Shown in pieces: positions 33,594-42,314 of a stretch of 64,000 nucleotides of DNA; position 1 is the first letter of the stretch; every line of letters starts with the position of its first letter. Below the pieces are notes generated by a model. The model saw only the letters and a program-made list of their open reading frames with translations. It ran no database searches and was not told the DNA's origin. A program made the position numbers and the translations under genes. The stretch covers positions 1-64,000 of the forward strand of contig JBAGJY010000032.1 of assembly GCA_037034305.1 (NCBI GenBank), read 5' to 3'. The DNA is from Streptantibioticus_A sp037034305 (lineage in GTDB: Bacteria; Actinomycetota; Actinomycetes; Streptomycetales; Streptomycetaceae).

Positions 33594-33676
33594 CCTGAAG
33601 GGGCGCGGGGAACCGCGCGACCAGCCACAACGGTGCCGCGGATCGACGGCACATCGCCGCACTCCTCGCGGAGCGC
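33594..33676 (-). repeat. Stop-codon-adjacent intergenic element, copy C
   Basis: On the minus strand the element begins GCGCTCCGC at 33676, the base directly after the TAA (33679-33677) of the P450 remnant, and ends near CCCTTCAGG. It contains the hairpin GCGCGG-GGAA-CCGCGC (plus-strand reading, 33604-33619). It matches copies A and B over its full length. Confidence 0.8.
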
Positions 33677-34250
33677 TTAGTGCACCATCCCGTCGCCGAT
33701 CACCGGCACGCCCTTGCGCAGGTTCGCCACGAACCGCCGCAGCGCCGGGCGCGTGGCTGGTCCGCATCCGCCTGCGGTCCTCCGCCCGCTGCCCGGGCGC
33801 CGGACCCGGTTCGGCGCCGCCCGACGGGCGCCGGACCCGGCCGCGCACGCAGCTGGAACCTCACCGGGAAGGACCGCATGTCGCGAACGTAGATGGACGA
33901 ACACCACGGCAACTGGTCGGCGGGCAGGCCGAGTCGCAGGTCGCAGCGTTCGAAGAGGCGGCCCAGCGCGGCGCTCACCATCATGTCCGCCAGGCCCCGT
34001 CCGGGGCACTGGTGCGGTCCGGCGCCCCACGCGAGATGGGCGCGCGAACTCATCGCGGAGTCCTCGTTGATGGCGTTGGCGAACAGCGGGTCGCCGTGTG
34101 CGGCGGCGATCGACGGCATGACCGCGTCGCCCGCGGCTATCCGGAAGCCACCGAGTGAGGTGTCGGCCACCGGGTAGCGGAAGGTGAAGGGCCGGTTCGG
34201 CACGTACCAGATCGGTGCCATCCACGAACTGCTGCTGAAACTACGCCAAC
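33677..34250 (-). pseudogene. Cytochrome P450 gene, C-terminal remnant
   Basis: One frame encodes YPVADTSLGGFRIAAGDAVM, AHGDPLFANAI and the haem loop LAWGAGPHQCPGRGLADMM, then a C-terminal strand ending PVRFQ. The likely natural C-terminus ALRRFVANLRKGVPVIGDG then continues in a different frame to the stop at 33677, so there is a frameshift in the proline-rich tail. The N-terminal two thirds, including the I-helix, are missing upstream of about 34250. Haem ligand Cys is kept but the protein cannot fold as a P450. Confidence 0.75.
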
Positions 34251-34568
34251 TCTTCTGAACCCGGTTCCAGAGCTGTCGGCCGCCGCCGCGACCGCAGCAG
34301 CCTACGGCACCGCTGGTTGGCTGCCCTGGGTTCCGCCAAGGCGGTGAGCCCGTCCCCAGGCGCTGCCGGGTACCGCCGGTCGCGCGGGCTTTCACCATCA
34401 GCGTACCGCGGGTACGCGCGACAGCAGGCGGCGTAGGCTGAGCGCGGCTACGCGCGCTGCGCGGTCGGCACCGGCGACTGCGCCACCGCGACGCCGTCAC
34501 ATCACCGTTGCCGGCTCGGCGGCCCCTGCTGATGAACTGTCACGCCGGAAGGCAAGGGAGAACCACCT
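34251..34568. other. Intergenic region upstream of the amidohydrolase
   Basis: I see no supported gene here. The stretch lies where the missing N-terminal part of the P450 remnant would be, but no P450 motif is visible in any frame. The last 60 bases hold the promoter region and the AGGGAG ribosome binding site of the amidohydrolase. Confidence 0.4.
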
Positions 34569-35687
34569 ATGACCGGATCGGCACCATCCGCGTCCGACGC
34601 ATCCCGCCACGAGAAGACGGCGCTGACGAACGTCCGGGTCTTCGACGGTTACCAGCTGCGGGCGGCGGACACGGTCGTCATCGACGGCGACCGGATCGGC
34701 GCCGACCCCGTGGGGGCACGGGTGGTCGACGGCGGAGGGGCCGTGTTGCTGCCCGGCCTGATCGACTGCCACGTCCATCTGTCCGGCCCGCAGGACCTTC
34801 GCCGGTTGTGCGAGTACGGGGTGACCACGGCCCTGGACATGGCCACCTGGCCCCCTGAGCTGGTCGACTCCCTGCGCGGGGTGCCGGGGCTGACGGACAT
34901 CCGCAGCGCGGGCACCCTCGCCATCGGCGCGGGCCGTATGCACGCCCAGATGGAAGGCATCCCCGAGGACGCCATCGTGACCGGGCCCGCCGACGCGGAA
35001 CGGTTCGTCGCCGCCCGGGTGGCCGAGGGCTCGGACTACATCAAGATCATCGCCGAGCACCCTGACGCCAAGGGCCTCGACCAGTCCACCCTCAACGCCT
35101 TGGTGGCCGCCGCACACGCACACGGCAAGGCCGTGGTCGCCCACGCGGCCGACTACGGCGCCGTCGCCATGGTGCAGGAGGCCGGAGCGGACTTCACCAC
35201 CCACGCACCGCTGGACCGAGCACTCGACGCCGACGCCGTGGCCCTGCTGGTCGCCGACGAACGTGTCGCCATTCCCACGCTCACCATGATGGAGGCGTTC
35301 GCCGAACGGGCAGGCCGGGAAACGGGTTTGGACTACGCTCGGGCACGCGCAAGCGTCACCGCTCTCCATCAGGCGGGCGTACCGGTCCTCGCGGGCACGG
35401 ACGCGAACTCCACCCCCGGATCGCCCGCGCACATCGCGCACGGCGGCAGCCTCCACCACGAACTCGAACTCCTCGTCGACGCTGGACTGTCCACCGCGGA
35501 GGCCCTGCGTGCCGCGACCGAACTTCCCGCACAGCACTTCGGTCTGGCCGACCGAGGCGCGATCGAACCCGGCCTGCGCGCCGACCTGGTACTGATCGAC
35601 GGCGACCCGGTCGCCGACATCCGTGCCACCCGACGCCTACGGCGCGTCTGGTGCGCGGGCGTTGAACACGTCCCGGCGCAGGGGTGA
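34569..35687 (+). CDS. Metal-dependent amidohydrolase
   Basis: The 372-aa protein has the amidohydrolase-superfamily plan: small N-terminal beta-sandwich (TNVRVFDGYQLRAADTVVID), metal motif LPGLIDCHVHLSGP (HxH about residues 73-75), KIIAEHPD with the bridging Lys region, VVAHAADYGAV, TTHAPLD and the Asp in VLAGTDANSTPG. Related enzymes cleave aryldialkyl, peptide-like or cyclic amide substrates (imidazolonepropionase/prolidase-like group). AGGGAG lies 9 bases upstream of the ATG. It is monocistronic. Confidence 0.88.
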   Translation: MTGSAPSASDASRHEKTALTNVRVFDGYQLRAADTVVIDGDRIGADPVGARVVDGGGAVLLPGLIDCHVHLSGPQDLRRLCEYGVTTALDMATWPPELVDSLRGVPGLTDIRSAGTLAIGAGRMHAQMEGIPEDAIVTGPADAERFVAARVAEGSDYIKIIAEHPDAKGLDQSTLNALVAAAHAHGKAVVAHAADYGAVAMVQEAGADFTTHAPLDRALDADAVALLVADERVAIPTLTMMEAFAERAGRETGLDYARARASVTALHQAGVPVLAGTDANSTPGSPAHIAHGGSLHHELELLVDAGLSTAEALRAATELPAQHFGLADRGAIEPGLRADLVLIDGDPVADIRATRRLRRVWCAGVEHVPAQG

Positions 35688-35822
35688 CCAAGCGCGCCAC
35701 TTCGGGACATCGGCGCACGCACAGCGGGATCGCGCCCCCTCGCGGGCGGCAGTCAACTGGCGCACCGGAGGCGGGAGACCCGAAGTCAGTTGTGTGGCCC
35801 GGGACTTCGGCCGCATGTGGCA

Positions 35823-36374
35823 TCACACGCCGACGGCACCGTCGATCCGTTCGCGCAGCAGGTCGGCGTGGCCGTTGTGCCGGGCGTACTCCTCGATCAT
35901 GTGGATCAGCACCCACCGCAGCGACACCCTGCCCCGCCACGAGTCATCACCCTCGACGTCGAGACTGGGCGCGTCCGCGACGAAGCCATCGGCGAACGCC
36001 ACCTCCGCGCGCCAGGCTTCCCACGCCGCCGCGACAACGGCCGGGTCGGGTACCGCACCGGCGAAGTCACCGTCGGGGTCGCCCGCCGAGGAGAACAGGG
36101 CCGGGACGTCCCGCCCGGCCAGCACCCGCCGGAACCAGCGGCGCTCCACATCGGCCAGGTGCCGTACCAGGCCGAGCAACGAGAGCGTGGACGGCCACAC
36201 CGCCCGCCGCGACAACTCTCCTTGCACGCCCGCGCACTTCAGCTCCAGCGTGGCACGCTGGGCCCGGAGAAAGGCAATGAGCATGCGCCGCTCGTCGCCG
36301 GTCGCGGGGCCGCTGAAGCGACGGTCGTCCTCGGTGCCGACGAAGATCTCAGCTCTCCTGTGCGGTGTCGTCAT
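35823..36374 (-). CDS. DinB-family protein (DUF664)
   Basis: The 183-aa protein is a DinB/YfiT-like four-helix bundle. The segment LLGLVRHLADVERRWFRRVL (about residues 58-77) carries the first metal His, and the C-terminal VLIHMIEEYARHNGHADLLR holds the two others (HMIEEYARHNGH). The family has a metal site for thiol cofactor chemistry, possibly mycothiol, but no known substrate. It is a paralogue of the protein at 39146. The ATG at 36374 is used; 36386 is possible. Confidence 0.85.
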   Translation of the reverse strand: MTTPHRRAEIFVGTEDDRRFSGPATGDERRMLIAFLRAQRATLELKCAGVQGELSRRAVWPSTLSLLGLVRHLADVERRWFRRVLAGRDVPALFSSAGDPDGDFAGAVPDPAVVAAAWEAWRAEVAFADGFVADAPSLDVEGDDSWRGRVSLRWVLIHMIEEYARHNGHADLLRERIDGAVGV

Positions 36375-36494
36375 ACCCGCAATCATCGCTGGTGCGGATG
36401 CCCGGCAGCCGGGTGTCCCGGGAGCCGCATGCCGTTCGCCGAGACCGCACCGGCGTTCCCCGGGGCCACCCGCGTGGGCCTGCTGCGGGTCGGC

Positions 36495-37298
36495 TCAGGT
36501 CGTGGCCGTCATGGCCGGGTCCGGCTTGAGTAGCGCGAAGGGGGCACCGGCCGGGTCGGTGAGCATGGCCAGGCGGCCCACCCCAGGGGCGTCCATCGGC
36601 GGGATCAGGGCCGTGGCGCCGCATCCGGTCGCCGCGTCGAAGGTGGCGTCGCAGTCGGCGACCGCGAAGTAGGGATGCCACTGCGAGGTCGAGCCGGCGT
36701 CCAGGTGCATCTGCTGCAACTGCATGATGCCGCCGTGACTGTCCTGCTGCCCGCCGCCCGAGGGGGAGACCACCGTGTAGGTCAGGCCCGCGCCCATCGG
36801 CGTCTCCTGGCACGCCCAGGAGAACACGGAGCGGTAGAAGTCCCGTGCGGCGGTGGCGTCAGTGGTGTACAGCTCGGTCCAGCAAAGGGCGCCCGGCACC
36901 CCGACCGTCTCGAAGCCCGGAGTGTCGCCCGGCTGCCAGATGCCGAAGTCCGCACCGGTGGGGTCGGTGAACTGGGCCATCCGGCCCTCGGTGAACACAT
37001 CCATCGGAGCGACGCGGACCCTGCCCCCCGCCTGCTCCACGGACTTGGCGACGGCGTCCGCGTCGGTCGAGTGGAAGTAGACGGTCCAGGCGGCACTGGC
37101 GCCTTCCTCGGTCAGCGGGCCGATGCCGCCGACCCGCTCGCCGTCGACGGTGAAGAACCCGTAGCCTCCCGCCTCCGGCCCAGCCGACTGGAACTCCCAG
37201 CCAAGCACCGCGCTGTAGAAGGCGACGGCCGCGTCGGTGTCGGGAGTCCCCAGATCGAGCCAGTTCGGTACGCCCGGGACGAAGTCGGTCGAGAGCAC
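36495..37298 (-). CDS. VOC-family protein (two glyoxalase-like domains)
   Basis: The 267-aa protein has two vicinal-oxygen-chelate modules. The first (1-125) runs from GVPNWLDLGTPDTDAAVAFY to TDPTGADFGIWQP; the second (135-262) from CWTELYTTDATAARDFYRSV to TDPAGAPFALLKP. This tandem form (CFP30-like) is common in actinomycetes and of unknown reaction; metal ligands in the first module are incomplete. It is a single gene upstream of the methionine aminopeptidase. Confidence 0.87.
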   Translation of the reverse strand: MLSTDFVPGVPNWLDLGTPDTDAAVAFYSAVLGWEFQSAGPEAGGYGFFTVDGERVGGIGPLTEEGASAAWTVYFHSTDADAVAKSVEQAGGRVRVAPMDVFTEGRMAQFTDPTGADFGIWQPGDTPGFETVGVPGALCWTELYTTDATAARDFYRSVFSWACQETPMGAGLTYTVVSPSGGGQQDSHGGIMQLQQMHLDAGSTSQWHPYFAVADCDATFDAATGCGATALIPPMDAPGVGRLAMLTDPAGAPFALLKPDPAMTATT

Positions 37299-37541
37299 TG
37301 CGGCGCCTCCACTGTGATGTCGTAGGTGTGTACGGGTGGCCGCACAGCCCGCCGCCCGCTCCCTGTCCTTCCCGTCGGCGGGCTGTTCGCCACTGTGCCG
37401 TGGTTTCGCAAGTGCGCTGCCGAGACATCCCCGCGAGTCCGCGAAAACCGAAGTGTGGTCGAGCGGGAAGTCACGAGTTCGACTGTAGCGGTTCGCGGTC
37501 CGGGCCCACGGTTGTGGCGAGTACGCGGTTGGCTGTGCCGC

Positions 37542-38309
37542 TCACGGCAGGGTCAGAACACGGGGTCCCTCCTCGGTGACGGCGACGGTGTGCTCGATGT
37601 GGGCCGCTCGGCTGCCGTCGACGGTGAGGAGAGTCCAGCCGTCGGTGCCGGTGCGGTAGTCGTCGCGTCCGCCTGCCATCAGCATCGGTTCGATCGCGAG
37701 GGTCAGGCCGTGGCGGAGCGGGAAGCCGCGGCGGGGGCGTCCCCGGTTGGGGACATGGGGGTCTTCGTGCATGCGGCGGCCGATGCCGTGCCCGCCGAAG
37801 TCGGCGGGCATGCCGCAGCGCGCCGATCGGGCCACGGCGTCGATGGCATGGGAGATGTCGCCGACGCGGTTGCCGGGGGTGGCCGCCGCGATGCCAGCGT
37901 CGAGCGCGCGCTGGGTGGCGTCGATCAGCTCCACGTCGGCGGGCCTGGGGGTGCCGACGATGAAGCTGATGGCGGCGTCGCCGGTCCAGCCGTCGAGTTC
38001 CGCCCCGCAGTCGATGCTTACCAGGTCTCCGTCCCGCAGCCGGTAGCCGGTCGGTATGCCGTGGCTTACCGCGTCGTTGACCGAGGTGCAGATCACCGCG
38101 GGGAAGGGGGTGGGGGCGAAGGAGGGCCGGTATCCGAGGAAGGGTGAGCGTGCCCCGGCCTTGCCCAGGACGGTGCGGGCCGCTTCGTCCAGTTCCCGCA
38201 GGGACACCCCGACGCCTGCCACGTCCCGGGCAGCGGCCAGGGCGTGGGCCACGACGCGCCCGGCTTCCCTCATCGCGTCCAGCGCTGCGTCGTTCTTGAT
38301 TTCCACCAT
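37542..38309 (-). CDS. map: Type I methionine aminopeptidase (paralogue)
   Basis: The 255-aa protein removes N-terminal methionine. The five metal ligands are present in SIDCGAELDGWTGDAA (two Asp), FGGHGIGRRMHEDPH (His), LAIEPML (Glu) and HIEHTVAV (Glu). The N-terminus MVEIKNDAALDAMREAGRVV is family-typical, and no N-terminal zinc finger extension is present. GGGGAGTC precedes the ATG. It is divergent from a small Xre regulator with a palindrome between, an unusual local control for a housekeeping enzyme, which suggests this is a conditional extra copy. Confidence 0.93.
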   Translation of the reverse strand: MVEIKNDAALDAMREAGRVVAHALAAARDVAGVGVSLRELDEAARTVLGKAGARSPFLGYRPSFAPTPFPAVICTSVNDAVSHGIPTGYRLRDGDLVSIDCGAELDGWTGDAAISFIVGTPRPADVELIDATQRALDAGIAAATPGNRVGDISHAIDAVARSARCGMPADFGGHGIGRRMHEDPHVPNRGRPRRGFPLRHGLTLAIEPMLMAGGRDDYRTGTDGWTLLTVDGSRAAHIEHTVAVTEEGPRVLTLP

Positions 38310-38349
38310 GTTCCGCGACTCCCCTGTCCCGCGCCTCAATCCAATTCTT

Positions 38350-38359
38350 ATACCGGTAT
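38350..38359. promoter_or_regulatory. Palindrome ATACCGGTAT between map and the Xre gene
   Basis: A perfect 10-bp palindrome lies 13 bp before the Xre ATG and 40 bp before the map ATG, in an A+T-rich stretch. A related GTATCACGGGTATG follows it. It is a candidate operator for the Xre protein. Confidence 0.5.
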
Positions 38360-38372
38360 TAGTATCACGGGT

Positions 38373-38648
38373 ATGGTGAGAACTCCCTTGACTGCGTGGG
38401 AACGGCAGCGCGGAGAGCGGTTCGGCGCACTGCTGCGTCGTGCGCGCGGCGACCGCAGCATGGTGGAAGTCGCCGCGGCGGCAGGGGTGTCGGCGGAGAC
38501 GCTGCGCAAGATCGAGACCGGGCGGGCGCCGACTCCGGCGTTCTTCACCGTGGCGGCTTTGGCCGCAGCGTTGGAGGTGTCCATGGACGAACTGGCCGCT
38601 GCCTGCGCGCAGGACACCGACTGCGGTGAGCGGGAACTCTCGGCCTGA
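38373..38648 (+). CDS. Small Xre-family HTH regulator
   Basis: The 91-aa protein is little more than a Cro/C1 helix-turn-helix: FGALLRRARGDRSMVEVAAA, GVSAETLRKIETGRAPTP and FFTVAALAAALEVSMDELAA. It has no sensor domain. ATG at 38373 lies just after an ATACCGGTAT palindrome and divergent from map, which it probably represses. No strong ribosome binding site is seen, so translation may be leaderless or weak. Confidence 0.87.
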   Translation: MVRTPLTAWERQRGERFGALLRRARGDRSMVEVAAAAGVSAETLRKIETGRAPTPAFFTVAALAAALEVSMDELAAACAQDTDCGERELSA

Positions 38649-38694
38649 ATCCCGACGGCGGACTCGCGGACGCCTTCGACTACCGTTGCTCCGC

Positions 38695-39091
38695 ATGACG
38701 CACACCGAGAGGCGCCCCGCCACGCGCGCCGCGCAGGCCGCGGACACCTTGGCGGCCTTCCTGACAGCGCTTCACCGGCCCGCCCCCGACTCGTGAGGGC
38801 ACTTTCTGCGGCGTGATCGACTTCGGCGACCTGTGCGCAGGCGACCCGGCGTGCGATCTCGCCGCCTCCTGGGTGCTCCTGCCGGACGGCGCCGCCGACC
38901 GCTTCCACAGCGCCTACCAGCCGCCCTCGCACTCCGCGACCCTGCGCCGCGCCCGTGGCTGGGCGGTGCTGCAGGCCCTTACCGGCATCCTCGTCGCAGA
39001 GGCTGGCGTCCACGGCCGCCCCGGCGGAAAGCCGACCTGGGGCCCACCCGCCCACGCCGCACTGCGAAGGCTTGTCGCAACGGCCCACTGA
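38695..39091 (+). pseudogene. Aminoglycoside-phosphotransferase-family gene with central deletion
   Basis: 38695-38796 encodes AAQAADTLAAFLTALHRPAP, typical of the inter-lobe segment of APH-family kinases. After a frame change, 38803-39091 encodes the C-terminal part GVIDFGDLCAGDPACDLAAS and WVLLPDGAADRF to GGKPTWGPPAHAALRRL. The N-lobe and the whole catalytic loop (HGDLHxxN) between the two pieces are missing, so no kinase activity is possible. Both pieces are in the correct order, showing deletion in place rather than two unrelated fragments. Confidence 0.82.
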
Positions 39092-39145
39092 ACGACCGGG
39101 CCAACACGGCCGCAGCCGCGGACTTCGGCGCGGGCCATGCCCGGG

Positions 39146-39676
39146 TCAGTCGCCGGTCGCGCCGTCGATGCGCTCACGCAGAAAGTCGGCGTGACCGTTG
39201 TGCCGCGCGTACTCCTCGATCATGTGGACGTAGATCCAGCGCAGATCGACCTGGGCACCGTCCCGAAGCCTGCGGCCGGTGCTCAGGTCGTCCAGCGAGT
39301 GGCCCCGGGCGGCATCACGGGCCGCGACGATCTCCGCCTGCCAGGCGGCAAAGGCCTCCTGCCACGTGTCCCGCTCCGAGACCCGGAAGTCCGCGTCCGG
39401 GTCGTCGTCGGTGAAGTAGAGCGGGACGGCTGTCGCCTCGCCCGCGAACACCCGGCGAAACCAGGAGCGCTCGACGTCGGCCATGTGCCGGACCAGTCCG
39501 AGCAGGGTCATCGCCGACGGCGGCACGGAGGCTTCGCGCAGTTGCCGGTCGTCGAGACCGGAGCACTTCAGGGCGAGGGTGGCGCGATGGTAGTCGAGCC
39601 AGTTCTCCAGGCTGCTGCGCTCGTCGGAGATGTAAGGCGGCAGCGTGCGGTCGATGGCGGGATCGGCAGTCGTCAT
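39146..39676 (-). CDS. DinB-family protein (DUF664), second paralogue
   Basis: The 176-aa protein shares LLGLVRHMADVERSWFRRVF and the C-terminal HMIEEYARHNGHADFLRERI with the protein at 35823, with the same three metal-binding histidines. The two differ in most other positions, so the duplication is old. ATG at 39676 has AGGA 9 bases upstream; ATG at 39685 is less well placed. It follows the kinase remnant on the opposite strand. Confidence 0.86.
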   Translation of the reverse strand: MTTADPAIDRTLPPYISDERSSLENWLDYHRATLALKCSGLDDRQLREASVPPSAMTLLGLVRHMADVERSWFRRVFAGEATAVPLYFTDDDPDADFRVSERDTWQEAFAAWQAEIVAARDAARGHSLDDLSTGRRLRDGAQVDLRWIYVHMIEEYARHNGHADFLRERIDGATGD

Positions 39677-39886
39677 ACGCGACATCCTGATGACCGGTCC
39701 GGCACCGCGCCACTCGATTTAGCCAACTGCCGATCAGCCGCCATGCGTTGTCGATCACCCTGCTGCCCTGGCCCGACGCACAACGCCCGCCTGCTGCGCG
39801 CCCTCGCTGACCTCGCCCCTGCGGGCCGGGAACACCCGCGGCACCGCGGCCCTCCGCGACCGCGCGGTGCTCCGCCTCCCCTGCTC

Positions 39887-39909
39887 CAGCCGTCGAGGGC
39901 CGACGGCTG
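39887..39909 (-). terminator. Hairpin downstream of the amidase gene
   Basis: CAGCCGTCG (39887-39895) and CGACGGCTG (39901-39909) form a perfect 9-bp stem with loop AGGGC, 31 bases beyond the stop of the minus-strand amidase. Confidence 0.55.
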
Positions 39910-39939
39910 AAGCGGGCCGCCGGGTACGTACCCGCGGTG

Positions 39940-41901
39940 TCATCGACGTCGGCCAACCGCGGAAGACGGGCGTGCGGGGAACCAGATGTCGTTCGCCGAG
40001 ACGTCAGCGGCGTTCACCAGGGCCACCCGATGGTTGTACTGGATCGTGTAGAACTGTTCGGCACCGGTCACCACGGTGTCCGGTGGGTTCCTGGCGAAGA
40101 AGTCGTCGGCTGGTACCGAGGCAGTGGTCGCCACGTAGGCCTGTCCCGTGGGCAACGCGTAGGCGCTGAGAGGCCTTTCGGGCGACGGGGTGAGGCCCGG
40201 CGGGTACTCGGACGGTTGGGGATAGCCCTCGCCGTAGACGCTCACCGTGGATGACGCGTCGGCCGCACTGATCACGGTGGCGCCGAAGGCCACTGTGGTG
40301 TTGCGTCCGTGGGGGTTGTAGAACCAGCCCTTCTGGCCGCCGAACCAGACGGCCGTCCAGTCACCGCAGCGCCCCGCGACGACGAACTGCTGACCGGTGG
40401 AGACGGTGTCTCCCCAGTCGTTGATCTCGATCGTGCCGGTGGATCCGCTGGTGGGATGCAGGTAGGGATCGGTGATCAGTGGGGCGTCGGCGCTGGGTTG
40501 GGTGTGGACGAACAGGAAGTTCGCCGCCTGGGTCTGATCGGTGCAGGTGGTGGTGGCACCCGAGCCGTCATCGCCGGGACACACCCGCACGGTCTGGAGG
40601 TTGCGCGCGAAGGCCGGGGTGATCGTCACGACGGATCCCACCGGACCCACGCCGCGCAGTCCCCGGTCCACGGGGGAGCCGAGCAGCCGCATGAAGTAGG
40701 CCCAGTCCCAGTAGGGGCCCGGATCCCAGTGCATTCCGGCCACGTAACCGTCCACCGGACCGGGCACGTTGTCGTGGCCGATGATGTGCTGGCGGTCCAG
40801 CGCGATGCCGTACCTCGCGGCCAGGTAGCGCACCAGGTCCGCGGTGGCCAGGTACTGGGCCTGGGTGTACCAGGTGGCGCCATGGGCCGCGAAGCCCTCG
40901 TGCTCGATGCCCACCGAGTGCATGTTGAACCAGTAGTTCCCCGCGTGGAAGGCGAGATCCTTGGCAGGCACCATCTGGGTCACCTCGCCGTCCGACGAAC
41001 GCATCACGTAGTTCGCCGCGTCACCGCCTGCCGGGTTCTGGAAGGCGTCGATGGCCTGCTGGTAGGTGGTCTCGGTGTCGTGGATGACGATGTAGCGGAT
41101 GTCCAACCCGTCCGACGGCCGGTTGGCGACCTGGTAGTTCGTGGTCGCCGCCGGGACGAACCGGCAGTACAGTTCGGCGGGGCAGTCGGGCGACGGCGAA
41201 GCGGAAGTCCGCAGGTGGAGGAGCGCGAGCTGACCGGTGGCGGGTTGTACGGAAGTGGCGGGCAACCGCATCCGCTGGCCGTCGGCTGTGCCGCGCCGGG
41301 CGCCGGTGCGGATGGTCGCGTACACGTCGTCGGCGAACCTCTTGGCCGCCTCGGCGTCCGGTGACCGGAAGTACCGCGCCACCGCGCCGTACCACTGTGC
41401 GGGATCGGTGGGCGTGCCGCCGGTGAGCCGCCTCTCGTACGACGCCAGCAGCGCGGCGCCGCCGCGGATGTTCTGCAGGTCGCTGGTCCGCAGCTGCTCC
41501 GCGGGTGCCCTTGCCAGCCTCGCGGCGGCCGGGAGGGTGTGCAGGGCCGGATCGTCGGCCGGCGTGGCGAGGTCCGCGCGACCGGCGGCGCCGGACTGGC
41601 CGCCGGCCGTCATGCCCGCTGTCGCGTCGGTGAGGTTCATCGGACCGTAGCCACCTTCGGTGTTGTACTGTCCGGCGTGTCCCTCCCACAGCGACTCCTG
41701 GTAGGAGACGCCGAGTAGCACGGGCAACGGTACGCGGAACTCGGCAGCGGCGGTTTCGAAGTGCTGCTGTCTGCTGGTCGACTCGGCGCCGCCGCTCGGC
41801 TGGGCCGAGGCCCGCGGTGAGAGCCAGCCGAGCCCCAGCAACGGCAACACGGTGCAGATGGCGATCGCCGATGCCGATCGCCGTGATCTTCGCCCACTCA
41901 A
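39940..41901 (-). CDS. Secreted N-acetylmuramoyl-L-alanine amidase
   Basis: The 653-aa precursor has a signal peptide (basic SGRRSRRSA then AIAICTVLPLLGLGWL). An N-terminal domain (40-225) resembles goose-lysozyme or transglycosylase-like folds (VPLPVLLGVSYQESLWEGH). An Amidase_2 domain follows (about 250-420): zinc ligands in IRYIVIHDTE, SVGIEHEG, and IIGHDNVPGP. The C-terminal 200 residues have beta-rich, SH3-like wall-binding character. TTG at 41901 with AAAGG 8 bases upstream is the best start, directly before the signal peptide. It cleaves the glycan-peptide bond of peptidoglycan. Confidence 0.87.
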   Translation of the reverse strand: MSGRRSRRSASAIAICTVLPLLGLGWLSPRASAQPSGGAESTSRQQHFETAAAEFRVPLPVLLGVSYQESLWEGHAGQYNTEGGYGPMNLTDATAGMTAGGQSGAAGRADLATPADDPALHTLPAAARLARAPAEQLRTSDLQNIRGGAALLASYERRLTGGTPTDPAQWYGAVARYFRSPDAEAAKRFADDVYATIRTGARRGTADGQRMRLPATSVQPATGQLALLHLRTSASPSPDCPAELYCRFVPAATTNYQVANRPSDGLDIRYIVIHDTETTYQQAIDAFQNPAGGDAANYVMRSSDGEVTQMVPAKDLAFHAGNYWFNMHSVGIEHEGFAAHGATWYTQAQYLATADLVRYLAARYGIALDRQHIIGHDNVPGPVDGYVAGMHWDPGPYWDWAYFMRLLGSPVDRGLRGVGPVGSVVTITPAFARNLQTVRVCPGDDGSGATTTCTDQTQAANFLFVHTQPSADAPLITDPYLHPTSGSTGTIEINDWGDTVSTGQQFVVAGRCGDWTAVWFGGQKGWFYNPHGRNTTVAFGATVISAADASSTVSVYGEGYPQPSEYPPGLTPSPERPLSAYALPTGQAYVATTASVPADDFFARNPPDTVVTGAEQFYTIQYNHRVALVNAADVSANDIWFPARPSSAVGRRR

Positions 41902-42314
41902 AGCGCAGCCTTTCGATGCAGGAGTCGCCTTCGCGACGCGGTGCCGCGAACGCCCGTCGAGTGACCGCTCACCTCCTCCACACGGCTCCGCTCGGTGGCT
42001 TTTCCCGGAACTGACACAACGCCACCGCATTCATCAATGCCACCGGGGCGGCCACCTGGCAACCACCGTGACGTCAAAAGCGGGTTGACCACCGGTTGGC
42101 CCGAGGGTGGCGAACGATGGGGCGGGCGGTATCCGAAGACCGGCGGGCCCTGCCCGACGGGACGCATCACCGCTGTGAGCTGGTCCACGTCGGCGTCGAA
42201 GCGGCGCCGCTGATGCCACCAGGTGGCCGCGGCGTCGACCAGACGGCAAGGGAAGCCCGCGCCGCCCAGCAGGAGCATCGGCCGGTCCGTCCCGTGCTGG
42301 GCGACGGGGAACAG
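41902..42314. other. Intergenic region upstream of the amidase
   Basis: No supported gene lies here. It contains the amidase promoter region, and on the plus strand the degraded upstream part of the ArsR-like remnant that follows, without recognisable residues. Confidence 0.35.

Noticed and set aside
31114..35687. P450 group plus amidohydrolase as a specialised-metabolite cluster
   Set aside because: No PKS, NRPS, terpene or RiPP synthase is nearby and two of the P450-group genes are broken.
39686..39886. Possible tyrosine-recombinase fragment (RDRAVLRL-like) upstream of the second DinB gene
   Set aside because: Match is limited to a few residues, with no catalytic Arg-His-Arg-Tyr context; likely chance in a high-G+C frame.
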